Shown piece by piece: positions 18,301-24,916 of a stretch of 64,000 nt of DNA; the first letter of the stretch is position 1; the number at the start of each line of letters is the position of its first letter. The notes beneath the pieces were generated by a model. That model did no database searches. It was not told the DNA's origin and saw only the letters and a list, made by a program, of their open reading frames with translations. Where the stretch lies: NCBI GenBank assembly GCA_001797335.1, contig MGPE01000008.1:124001-188000 (forward strand), written 5' to 3'. The position numbers were made by a program, and so were the translations under genes. Source of the stretch: Deltaproteobacteria bacterium GWA2_38_16. Lineage in GTDB: Bacteria > Bdellovibrionota > JACOXK01 > 2-02-FULL-40-11.

Positions 18301-19580
18301 GGGAGGAGGGCTTCATATGCAGTTTTATGTTGAACACTGGATTGATCAATTATTTTTTGAAATGTTTCTTTAATATATTTTTTATATTCTGAGAGCTTAG
18401 CTTCGCTGACAGGTGTTGTTCCCTCTTCTCGGGTGATGTTTTCAAACAGATCTTGAAACAGAGAACCTGAAGTTTCTTCTAAGAAATGATTTAACGTTCT
18501 CCCAAAGGTATATTCAAGATAGCCAGGATCACGTAAAAAATCTGTGGGGGCCGGAGGAGTTTGAAGAAGTGCTTGGGCAGAATCATTTTTAAGATGTCGA
18601 ACCCGTTCAGTAGCAGAATTGAGTGATTGAGCCTCCTCTTGAGTAAGAGTAGTAGGAGTGAATCGAACATATTCATTTAAAGACACCATGGATTGAGTAG
18701 GATAAAATCGGGCATAGGGATCAAAAGGTTTTTCTAACACAAAGCGTGATGGATTGATTTGTTGAATATTTGTTTCAAGTAAAGCTTGGGCCTGTGGCGT
18801 TAAAATTCCTTCTTCATCAAAGTATTCTGGTTTTATAGGGATACGTTGCCGAATGGCATATCCAACTTGTGCAGAGCGGTCAAAAATAGTATTAATCAAA
18901 GTCTGTTTTTGATCATCAGAAAGACGAGCATAATTGGGGAGATCTCCTTCGCGTGAAGCACGTTCTAATTCTTGTTGAATGTCCTCTCGTTCTTTTTTGA
19001 TGAATGCGGCTGTTCTTTGATCATCATCTCCTCCTCCTACAGCGATGACTCGAGTTCGGCTATTTCCCGTTTCACTTCTTGCTAAGAAAGGGGAATTGAT
19101 AACGGTATGCAATGATTTTCCTAGGTCTAGTGTATAGTTTCCTAAATGCCTTAATTCTGCTTCACTTAAATTAGGGATCCCTTGGAGAGATTGTCCTGCT
19201 TCAAGCTGGGCTTGTTGCTCTGCGTTTAAAGGGAGCGTTTGAATATGGTTATAGACTGGTTGAGGAAGGGATGAAACCGTATCTAAAGTAAGTAGTGTAC
19301 TCAGAGTACTTTGAATATGGATTTTATCATCTGTGCTCAATTGATCTGGGGATTGGAGCAATGTAGAGAGCATTTGAATTCCCTGGGCACGAGATGAAAA
19401 GTCATCGCTCGCCAATTTATCAAAGGCTGCTTGAGCTGTGGGATTTTGGATTTCAAAAACATCCTGATTATTAGGGGATGGCTCGGGAGCTTCTAGATAG
19501 GAGTAATGAGAAGACGTCACCACAAAAATAAGCGTAAACGCACTTATGAAAATGGTTTTATTAAAATTTAATGAGAACAT
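12366..19580 (-). CDS. Giant exported multidomain protein: DHH-like, Ppx/GppA and RelA/SpoT-like modules
   Basis: 2404 residues beginning with a signal-peptide-like hydrophobic segment (about 8-22). Residues 30-1050 are helical and featureless to my eye. Two glycine-rich hydrophobic stretches follow (about 1068-1112 and 1165-1185). About 1360-1480 resembles a DHH phosphoesterase: Asp1366, DHHG at 1384-1387, TDN at 1433-1435. A proline-rich linker (1740-1790) leads to a Ppx/GppA-type ASKHA fold (about 1796-2110): VDVGSST, ATAGIRDAKN, IDGHQESE and EVGGGSTE. About 2140-2300 reads as a RelA/SpoT synthetase-like fold: RNK...KLYRK, SDGIGGRLIV (Asp2175, Arg2180), RPSGY (2253-2257), GEFQIRG (Glu2273), EVEHIVYDL. 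The C-terminus is His/Tyr-rich. The reading frame and size are certain; domain calls are by motif. Confidence 0.7.
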   Translation of the reverse strand: MFSLNFNKTIFISAFTLIFVVTSSHYSYLEAPEPSPNNQDVFEIQNPTAQAAFDKLASDDFSSRAQGIQMLSTLLQSPDQLSTDDKIHIQSTLSTLLTLDTVSSLPQPVYNHIQTLPLNAEQQAQLEAGQSLQGIPNLSEAELRHLGNYTLDLGKSLHTVINSPFLARSETGNSRTRVIAVGGGDDDQRTAAFIKKEREDIQQELERASREGDLPNYARLSDDQKQTLINTIFDRSAQVGYAIRQRIPIKPEYFDEEGILTPQAQALLETNIQQINPSRFVLEKPFDPYARFYPTQSMVSLNEYVRFTPTTLTQEEAQSLNSATERVRHLKNDSAQALLQTPPAPTDFLRDPGYLEYTFGRTLNHFLEETSGSLFQDLFENITREEGTTPVSEAKLSEYKKYIKETFQKIIDQSSVQHKTAYEALLPNIDGAQNIEQLADLVDQAQTNVERVYRDMADPFEATHQSAMLAHEQQLSIISQILSDHGQSINAQNSIKALERLNASFIDKHDPRYQEILELGLKNLHPSVKQRALLEIPEAFSKEDQVKKLSHFLNSLEEKDYAAEIKELCSSNTPSFSHTASSQLSSLLDSDGAEGQFKSNNTDVARTMGKALKGFKNAYQHSDIKCARAEQTAQALEKNIDDTFVDVLIPHKRAVKVPDCVLPGGEETVGDTEAVCPSTFGTTPIDELNQNVHSLVKFEKAKGKSKDQIRSDYLKALRKKMVDGLTQSLLMASHYVSQDQLDSGIAALKSLQACDMSSQAAVDQLTAKKSQPPSQYTDFTSQKLDHFLRTLMNVNAQGHVQPSEIINQFRQYASRQSQIDPDDPSEPYNKQYYYSRTLSDKVRAHRQQNWAEDQAIRETISSGPYGFLLDMSLRGGSDRSDLETNFYGQLIGFHQQALDGKLKIQEVSPNPRFSFTEPTHSRGNLDFSVNFSDYNGLKNQLQTQFNRQFNSALHEMSRYCVQMACQALDGKYSPSGYDEFVRATKESSPLLKITGIPWLAQTSADVARSCFADESPEANRDRTAAVLLLMNNPNLRKAFLDEHPEYAEIDCDIQSDIKNLSYPFKAFRTVVGISDMVVGMGATIAATIATLPAGGIGGVIVGGAVGAAYTVDAWDKWNEASAALEEAQDVMYAHGTESSELKAPGAMDQLIRAHASVDDAARNFYISAGFTALDIGLGIGMVGRSINRTRQLARLTQELKTPHGQKLLALFAKNPKNQALIARAGSVEKAFMISRLGESPLEVLRAGRAQAGSWGAYFGQQLRENSAALATAIKNKFRPPKMSPQELAMRRAARGTAGEFVPLQEALPKATEAAEEASKRFERVTQSINRSRAQRNLPPLTVEEVQRVFAERYQRKLGRQGLVFMDTPADLGVSPSRSQGIVFDHHGPFFDPTRPERNTTMQVLDFIEECLSGPGTPAQKMADLKRIFRRVSTDNLGDGGWAVWISQHLDEVAANPALRDKIRLATFYEDFALFGGTRFEQQATQAMKEAKELQDAILNGYDTLLEKYGVSGGDRFHMLPPQKQQELMREAQALIDDVLKNSESRAQGARAFTGMQTQASKAVNAAHEAMVADIKTNLMRQGKTAEEAERIVTRLKGHVYVFDGGKISSSEFGTFSAWSAPAREHELPLQLNIRTLPDGRTSFILANPQGRAMSVSSLKPIGEKIRAAHLRNFTAKTRQTLSAQGLSGAELEAALQKAVAEETAAVSKEGGRDALQFSFRGVDVSPEEMAEILADELSPVRTPTRVPSTHVPTGPPLAAPKPPPVPETTGSVATLAPPRPPAPKRSPIALPAVLNKPVAIVDVGSSTAKIYVVKPDGTIFERHYNIGLGKSLGQSGEISEEAFQSLVTALKKIEKDLLDNGVPASHVRTLATAGIRDAKNKAAVLERLKEAGFPLEVIDGHQESELVYRAVMHNQAPGERGAIVIEVGGGSTEVIVGEGATRIQRDTTQTMSIGSGSIGIEDPFHPQHIASARTRARAIAQQHLNPSVIAAGRERPAVLASNTVYQTLRDVHFERTGEDLFKSGLNREVIQYYLSPEGLELLKQATRKAAFSNRVNALHNLPSKLLILDEIGAQMGIQNFKFGSSGGMKVGAVFNLVEGRVKVRMGAFADQLATQYRENLPAARQQIQNLFPEETFGTVSLRNKSSASAAAKLYRKAMGGKTITNLREAAANVSDGIGGRLIVREPTPARMNQVTDQIIQGIERGEIKVTKIENYRGPNGIPYLDDASIERIQRAMHQKGIEVEVVSGVEAVRPSGYTTAQMNIVFKSGVTGEFQIRGPIIHDLAEVEHIVYDLRQGKGLLPPYDVPQLREVENVFTSLPRRQQEEYMLYLREQYQNARRREMGDTLFDPPQLPESIRQHKVLELEEIKRRMPQPHSWLHKKYWPPRHYIHTHHTYEPSYAYAA

Positions 19581-19657
19581 CGATACTATCTATCCCCCAA
19601 CGTTCAACTCCTAAAAGTATACCGCACATTATTATTTAAATCTACTCCAGTTTTCCG

Positions 19658-19663
19658 TATACT
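19658..19663 (+). promoter_or_regulatory. -10 element of the GHMP kinase gene
   Basis: TATACT ends only 7 bases before the ATG at 19671, with a weak -35 (TTTAAA, 19635-19640) at a 17-base spacing. No Shine-Dalgarno sequence is present. A leaderless start is predicted if this hexamer is used. Confidence 0.45.
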
Positions 19664-19670
19664 AAATGCC

Positions 19671-20744
19671 ATGAAAAAGCCTCTTTATACTGTATCGGCA
19701 CCGGGCAGAATTTGTTTATTTGGAGAACACTCGGATTATTTGGGCTTGCCAGTCATTACGATGGCCATGAATTTAAGGCTTACTATTTCTGCGTTTCCCA
19801 GGAAAGACAAAAAGTTTAAAATTATCATGCCCGATATTCATGAAGAAGAAATATTTACCCCAAGTCAGGCCCTTCCCTACACAAAAGAACGAGATTATTT
19901 ACGAAGTGGGGTGAATGTTTTAAAACGTAAAGGATGTTCCTTTTCAAAAGGATATGACTTTTTTGTAAAAAGTAAAATTCCCATTAATTCTGGGGCGTCG
20001 AGTTCATCGGCATTGGTCGTAGCATGGGTGAAAATGCTTTTAGCCCTTCAACATCACGAAAATGAATTTAATCCCATTGAAATTGCCAAACTAGCCTATG
20101 AGGCAGAAGTCTTAGAATTTAAAGAAGCCGGAGGACGTATGGATCATTTTGCGATTTCAATTGGAGAATTGATTTATCATGAAAATCACAAAACCATTGA
20201 TATTCGGTTTTTAGACGAAGCCATTCAAGGCATTGTCTTGGGAGACTCTTTAGAAAAAAAAGAAACCATTGAAACATTGAAAAAAAATAGTCGAGAGGTG
20301 AAAGAAGGATTTCGGCAGATTAAAAAAGTGATTTCAAATTTTAATGTCGAAATAACTCCCGTTCAAGAAGTGTTAAAGAAAATATCTGAAACATCAGATC
20401 CTCTCCAAAAAGCGATGGCAACACTGAAAAATAGAGATATTACGCACCAGGCATTACAAGAATTAGTTTTAAAGCCATTTCAAAATCCTAAAAAAATAGG
20501 AAAGCTCATGAATGAGCATCACTTGATGCTTAAAAAATATTTAAAAATCTCAACTCCTAAAATTGAACGTATGATTAAAGCTTCCCTCAAAGCCGGAGCG
20601 TATGGGGCAAAAATTCATGGTTCTGGCCTGGGAGGTACGATGATTGCCTACGCCCCCGGTCGAGAAAAACAAGTGGCCAAAGCCATTGAGCGTGTCGGCG
20701 GTAAAGCCACTCTTGTCCACCAAGACCGTGGGGTGATTACATAA
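19671..20744 (+). CDS. GHMP-family sugar/mevalonate-type kinase
   Basis: ATP-dependent small-molecule kinase, cytoplasmic, 357 residues. The N-terminus APGRICLFGEHSDYLG matches galactokinase-type substrate loops. The GHMP ATP-binding motif is NSGASSSSAL (106-115), and the C-terminal glycine motif KIHGSGLGGTMIAYAPG is intact. The GEH-SDY element argues for a sugar substrate (galactokinase or galacturonokinase relatives) rather than homoserine, but the substrate is not decided. No pathway partner lies next to it. It is tail-to-tail with the LysE gene, overlapping by 8 bases. Confidence 0.8.
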   Translation: MKKPLYTVSAPGRICLFGEHSDYLGLPVITMAMNLRLTISAFPRKDKKFKIIMPDIHEEEIFTPSQALPYTKERDYLRSGVNVLKRKGCSFSKGYDFFVKSKIPINSGASSSSALVVAWVKMLLALQHHENEFNPIEIAKLAYEAEVLEFKEAGGRMDHFAISIGELIYHENHKTIDIRFLDEAIQGIVLGDSLEKKETIETLKKNSREVKEGFRQIKKVISNFNVEITPVQEVLKKISETSDPLQKAMATLKNRDITHQALQELVLKPFQNPKKIGKLMNEHHLMLKKYLKISTPKIERMIKASLKAGAYGAKIHGSGLGGTMIAYAPGREKQVAKAIERVGGKATLVHQDRGVIT

Positions 20745-21354
20745 GCCCCAGGGTTTTAAATCCTTCGTAAAAAAATTTAAGACTAAATCCAATAAGAATA
20801 ATACCAATGAAGCGAACGCAGATAATCAGTGCTTTTCCTTGAAGAATTTTTTTTGATTTTTTAGCCAGTAATGCTTTTGTGAGTTTAATACCCAAAAACG
20901 TAATATAAAATCCAGGTATAAAGAGAAGACCTGAAAAGAAATTTACTTTAATTCCTTGTAACATGGTGGGTGCGCCGACTGTAAACCAGAAAAAATATGA
21001 AATAGGATTCAAGATGCTTGTGAGGATGCCTTTTTTGAGAGAACGAGGGGCGATGGTGAAGGTGTCATTTACTTCAATTTTTTTGATTTGAAATTGATCC
21101 CATCCTAAATAGATTAAAAATAATCCTCCAGAAAACCACACCAGGGGATAAAAGGAAGATTTTATTAAGAGGGAGGATATGGTGAGTGCTATGACAATGA
21201 TGGGGCCATCGGCAATAAGGGGTGCCAAAGCCACTTTTACCCCCTCTTTAAAATTGTGTTTTAACGTTTGGCCAATAATGAGCATGGAGAGTGGCCCGGG
21301 GGTGAATCCCGCCAGTCCCAAGGTAAGTCCCATGATGAAGTAAGAAAAGTCCAT
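20737..21354 (-). CDS. LysE/RhtB-family amino-acid exporter
   Basis: Inner-membrane exporter of 205 residues with about six hydrophobic segments. The N-terminal GLTLGLAGFTPGPLSMLIIGQTL has the family's PGP motif and the following GxxxG-type region. LysE family proteins export amino acids or related small molecules; the substrate is unknown here. Single gene between the GHMP kinase and the AbiE operon. Confidence 0.82.
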   Translation of the reverse strand: MDFSYFIMGLTLGLAGFTPGPLSMLIIGQTLKHNFKEGVKVALAPLIADGPIIVIALTISSLLIKSSFYPLVWFSGGLFLIYLGWDQFQIKKIEVNDTFTIAPRSLKKGILTSILNPISYFFWFTVGAPTMLQGIKVNFFSGLLFIPGFYITFLGIKLTKALLAKKSKKILQGKALIICVRFIGIILIGFSLKFFYEGFKTLGLM

Positions 21355-21400
21355 GTGCGGGCTTCTACCACCAATTAAATAAATATAAAAGTCTCATTTT

Positions 21401-22006
21401 CTATGGCAAAAGCTTTTTAAGTTTTCTTGAAACAAGTGTGCGCAATTTAAGAGAAGGGATTTTTTTGACAATTTTCCATGCTTCTTTTGTTTTAAAATTT
21501 TGGGGGATTTCAATTTCTGGGAGTGTTTTAAATAAAAAAGAATGAGTTGGGGAAAGATAAAAAATATCAATGAGCGCTTTTTCGGGAGTGGCCATTTTCA
21601 CTCCATGCTTTCCAAAAGATTCAAAACCAAAAAGTAAATTTGGTGTCATATGGTGGATTGAAAAAGTTCCTAAAGAAGTGGCGTAGGTACGTGTTCGAGC
21701 GATAGAAACAGAGTAGATAATGGCTGGAATTTGTGAAATCATTCCATGATAATAAAGGGCTGTTTGTAATGAAATATAGCTTGGAAAAGGAGCTGTAAGA
21801 TATTCTGGGATAAGAAGGGGATCTATCTTTTCTGATACTGCCCAACGACCTCGGGCCAATTTTATAAATTGTCCCCCTTCACAAAGGCGTTTTAAAATTT
21901 TACTGGCATGCATAATGGAAATTTGTAAGCATGCGGCTGCATCCGTAGTGCATATAACGGGTTGTTGAAGAGATAAAAGATCGCGATATGCATTTAAGAG
22001 CTTCAT
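21401..22006 (-). CDS. AbiEi-type antitoxin / transcriptional regulator
   Basis: Second gene of a type IV toxin-antitoxin pair. The N-terminal winged-helix part (about 15-60: TTDAAACLQISIMHASKILKR then LARGRWAV) binds DNA in this family. The C-terminal AbiEi part shows SYISLQTALYYHG and the ATPEKALIDIFY signature. The start overlaps the toxin stop as ATGA. AbiEi proteins repress their own operon by binding inverted repeats upstream, which fits the 36-bp palindrome at 22767-22802. The gene order, toxin first, is the reverse of the usual abiEi-abiEii. Confidence 0.8.
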   Translation of the reverse strand: MKLLNAYRDLLSLQQPVICTTDAAACLQISIMHASKILKRLCEGGQFIKLARGRWAVSEKIDPLLIPEYLTAPFPSYISLQTALYYHGMISQIPAIIYSVSIARTRTYATSLGTFSIHHMTPNLLFGFESFGKHGVKMATPEKALIDIFYLSPTHSFLFKTLPEIEIPQNFKTKEAWKIVKKIPSLKLRTLVSRKLKKLLP

Positions 22007-22755
22007 TTTTTCAGAGTTTGTAAAGTTGTGATAACTTGAGTTTGTATTTCATTCCACCGTTTGGGGATAGAGTAATACTCTTGGTATTCTGTCATGAGAT
22101 AAGCGACAACCTGGCTTTTAAATTCTGGAAATCCAACACCTTTTATCTGCTCTATTGCAAAATCTATTTTTATGGAGGCAGGCAATGATTTAATTTTTAT
22201 GTTTAAATCCAAGAGCCATTTAAGATCAAAAATATCACGTGCCTGGGTTTCTGTTCTAGAAATAAGAGCATAAATTTTTTGGTAAAAAGCGGTTTCTGCT
22301 GAGTAGTGATTGGTGAGGATGGGATAAAGTTGATATGTTTGGATGATGTCTACATCAACGGATTCAAATATAGTCTTTTCAGTCATGGTTCTACGTGAAA
22401 ATTCAATTTTGGTTGGTAGTGGAAGAGAAGCATTGGGTGTTTGAAGATTTAATTTCCATCGTTGTGTGGTATCGGTTTGTTTTGATTCATTTATTTTAAT
22501 GATTTCTATTCCTTTGCTATAGAGGGTTTGTTTAAAGGGCTGTGAATTTAACAGTTTTGTAATTTTTGGACGAAGGGTATCCTTGGCAATAATTTTTACA
22601 TCAAAATCAATGTCTTCAGAATACCGAATACTTTTAAAGAAAAACCGAAGATTGGCTCCTCCCTTAAGAGCGTAAAGATTTTTTTCTAGTTTCCCTTCTA
22701 AATGACGAAGAAAAAGCAAATGAAAAATTTCTACATATTGTTGCGGAGCATACAT
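22003..22755 (-). CDS. AbiEii-type nucleotidyltransferase toxin
   Basis: Cytoplasmic nucleotidyltransferase toxin of 250 residues. The family core LKGGANLRFFF (about 30-40) and SEDIDFDV (46-53) supplies the Gly and metal-binding Asp residues, and a later RDIFDLKWLL matches the conserved helix. Relatives transfer nucleotides to tRNA or similar targets and stop growth, often during phage infection. It is translationally coupled to the antitoxin. The message is predicted to begin about 2 bases before this ATG. Confidence 0.82.
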   Translation of the reverse strand: MYAPQQYVEIFHLLFLRHLEGKLEKNLYALKGGANLRFFFKSIRYSEDIDFDVKIIAKDTLRPKITKLLNSQPFKQTLYSKGIEIIKINESKQTDTTQRWKLNLQTPNASLPLPTKIEFSRRTMTEKTIFESVDVDIIQTYQLYPILTNHYSAETAFYQKIYALISRTETQARDIFDLKWLLDLNIKIKSLPASIKIDFAIEQIKGVGFPEFKSQVVAYLMTEYQEYYSIPKRWNEIQTQVITTLQTLKK

Positions 22756-22763
22756 CTTAATTT

Positions 22764-22802
22764 ATGATACTAGTAGTTGACATTAGTGTCAACTACTAGT
22801 AT
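22764..22802 (-). promoter_or_regulatory. AbiE promoter inside a perfect palindromic operator
   Basis: 16-base arms at 22767-22782 and 22787-22802 are perfectly inverted around TTAG. On the minus strand they contain TTGACA (22792-22787), and TATCAT (22769-22764) follows after exactly 17 bases. Repressor bound to the palindrome would cover both promoter elements. The ATG at 22755 leaves almost no leader. Confidence 0.75.
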
Positions 22803-22965
22803 TGAAAATTGGATGCTTCTTTCCCATACACTAACCGCATTGTATGACAATAAGCGGCATGTGTGTAAATATTCTACATGTTTTTGAATCTAAGCCCTGG
22901 ATAACAGTGAAGAAAAAGATGGTATGCGCTTTGCATAGTTTGTGATAGGCACATGAGAGGAAAAG

Positions 22966-23781
22966 ATGTTTAAGATTAAATTTTCGACCCTTATTTTAGT
23001 GAGTTTATTATTTTTCCTATGGGGATGTCGGTTGACCATTGGAAATTATGGAAAAGAAAAAGTGGCTCATGGATTTAAATCCACCGTTCGCTTAGATTTG
23101 GAACCCTCAGACTATAAGGGTTTGGATAAGATTTTGGTTCTCCTATATCCCCTGACTTTGTGGGACAATATCCAGGTGTCCATAGTTCCCTCAACTCAAT
23201 TTTCTTTTTCAGCAGATATTTATTCGGATTCTGATGTGACCATTCAATCTCTCTTATATCAAGCCAAACATCATTTTATTCTTCAACATCAAAAATTGGT
23301 GATTCCTTTAAATCAAGGCATAGAGGGCGGATGTTTTATGCAGTACCATAACTCTGTTGTAGAAGAAGTCCAAGGGACTTGTATTAAAAATTTGACTCTC
23401 GAATTGCCCGCTACTTCCACTTTTACCGTGGTTTTAAAAAAATCATTTCAAGACCAACAGCATTTTCATATTCAAGAGGGCAAGGTAATTCAAAAAGCCT
23501 GTGTGGGAGAGGATATAGAAGAACTGCTTTCAGAACTTAAAAAAGAAAAATTATGCTTTTATCAACTGGAGATGTTGAAATTTTATATTAATACTCGTGA
23601 GGGGAAAATTTTTTATGTAAAAGATGTGGCACAGCTCTTAGACACAATACAGCATGTATCTCTTGATGTATCAAAAATGGTTTCTGGAAAAATGATCGAT
23701 CCTGAAAATTATCAAGAACTTAAAAAACACTTCCTGTATCCTACAGATTGGGAAAATAGCGTTCCTTATCTTAGTCGATAG
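22966..23781 (+). CDS. Lipoprotein of unknown function
   Basis: 271 residues with a lipoprotein signal peptide: hydrophobic segment 7-20 then LWGC with Cys21. Ribosome site GAGAGGAAAAG precedes the ATG. The body looks beta-rich (VTIQSLLYQAKHHFILQHQKLVIPL) and carries several cysteines, resembling auto-adhesin/head-domain-like beta-solenoids only vaguely. I do not recognise it. Next to the heme operon but separated by 52 bases. Confidence 0.65.
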   Translation: MFKIKFSTLILVSLLFFLWGCRLTIGNYGKEKVAHGFKSTVRLDLEPSDYKGLDKILVLLYPLTLWDNIQVSIVPSTQFSFSADIYSDSDVTIQSLLYQAKHHFILQHQKLVIPLNQGIEGGCFMQYHNSVVEEVQGTCIKNLTLELPATSTFTVVLKKSFQDQQHFHIQEGKVIQKACVGEDIEELLSELKKEKLCFYQLEMLKFYINTREGKIFYVKDVAQLLDTIQHVSLDVSKMVSGKMIDPENYQELKKHFLYPTDWENSVPYLSR

Positions 23782-23833
23782 AAGAATTTATCGATTGAGG
23801 TTTGAAGGCATTTGTGATTAAAAAAGGGGCGCT

Positions 23834-24865
23834 ATGTCTTCTAAACTCTTATTAAATGTGGCCCAGGGAAAAATGTGTGAGCAAACGCCTATTTGGCTCA
23901 TGCGTCAGGCTGGGCGATATCTTAAAGAATATCAAGAGCTTAAAGAAAAATATACCTTTTTAGAATTGTGTAAAACACCCTCATTGGCAGCTCAAATTTC
24001 CCTTCAGCCCTATCATCGGTTTCAGATGGATGGCGTTATTCTTTTTTCAGATATTATGATTCCTGTAGAAGCGATGGGAATGGAGCTCGATTTTAATCCT
24101 GGCCCAGTGCTTCAACATCCTATTAAAAATGTAGAAGATATTCAAAAATTAAAGAATATTGATCCTCGTGAAGATACGCCTTTTGTATTAGAAACGCTTA
24201 AAATATTAAAACAAGAACTCTCCACTACTTCGGCTACACTGATTGGTTTTTGTGGTGCTCCCTTTACGACGGCGAGTTACATGGTTTCAGACTTTAAACA
24301 GATGATAAAGTGTGAGCCCAAGACCCTGCATTTACTTTTGGATACATTAACTGAAACTCTGATCGCCTATTTAAGAGCACAAATTGACGCGGGAGCAGAG
24401 GTAGTTCAAATTTTTGATACGAATGCTGCTTTACTCACCTCAGAAGAATATATGGAATTTGCGTATCCCTATGAGAAACGAATGCTTGAGGATTTAAAAG
24501 AGGATGCTCCCATTATTTTATTCGTTAAAGGAAGCCAGAGATTTTTAGAGAGAATAAAACTTTTGGAATCTTCCATTGTGAGCATTGACCATGGAATGAG
24601 TTTAAGAAATGCGAGAGAAATTTTAGGAGAAGGAGTGGTGTTACAAGGAAATTTATCTCCAGAAATTTTACAATCTGGGACAAAAGAAGATATTCGCCAA
24701 CACACAGAAAGTATTTTACAAGACATGCAGGGACAAAAACATATTTTTAATTTAGGCCATGGGGTGTTAAAAGATACTCCGGCGGACAATGTAAAGTATT
24801 TGGTAGATATCGTGAGAGAGGGCGGGTGGCATCGAAGGAGAGGCTCCATTGCCCGGAGCTCTTGA
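23834..24865 (+). CDS. hemE: Uroporphyrinogen III decarboxylase
   Basis: Converts uroporphyrinogen III to coproporphyrinogen III in the cytoplasm. The N-terminal signature TPIWLMRQAGRYL (about 17-29) with its substrate-binding Arg residues is intact, as are the FSDIM Asp and the C-terminal FNLGHGVLKDTP. The last about 12 residues (HRRRGSIARSS) are not family sequence: they are encoded by the left arm of an inverted repeat at 24830-24895. First gene of hemE-hemN-hemH-hemY. Ribosome site AAGGGGC. Confidence 0.93.
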   Translation: MSSKLLLNVAQGKMCEQTPIWLMRQAGRYLKEYQELKEKYTFLELCKTPSLAAQISLQPYHRFQMDGVILFSDIMIPVEAMGMELDFNPGPVLQHPIKNVEDIQKLKNIDPREDTPFVLETLKILKQELSTTSATLIGFCGAPFTTASYMVSDFKQMIKCEPKTLHLLLDTLTETLIAYLRAQIDAGAEVVQIFDTNAALLTSEEYMEFAYPYEKRMLEDLKEDAPIILFVKGSQRFLERIKLLESSIVSIDHGMSLRNAREILGEGVVLQGNLSPEILQSGTKEDIRQHTESILQDMQGQKHIFNLGHGVLKDTPADNVKYLVDIVREGGWHRRRGSIARSS

Positions 24866-24895
24866 GCGAGGACAATGGAGAGAGGTCCTTCGATG
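24830..24895. repeat. Imperfect inverted repeat spanning the hemE stop codon
   Basis: CATCGAAGGA (24830-24839) pairs with TCCTTCGATG (24886-24895), and CTCCATTG (24844-24851) pairs with CAATGGAG (24873-24880). The element encodes the hemE tail and lies ahead of the hemN start. It resembles other small dispersed palindromes in this window and could act as an intercistronic mRNA hairpin. Confidence 0.7.
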
Positions 24896-24916
24896 ACAGG
24901 ACCCGGAAATTATGTT

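Noticed and set aside
12366-19580. RHS or classical polymorphic-toxin protein
   Set aside because: No YD/RHS repeats, no N-terminal trafficking domain I recognise, and no immunity-like small gene downstream; only the glycine-rich hydrophobic middle is reminiscent.
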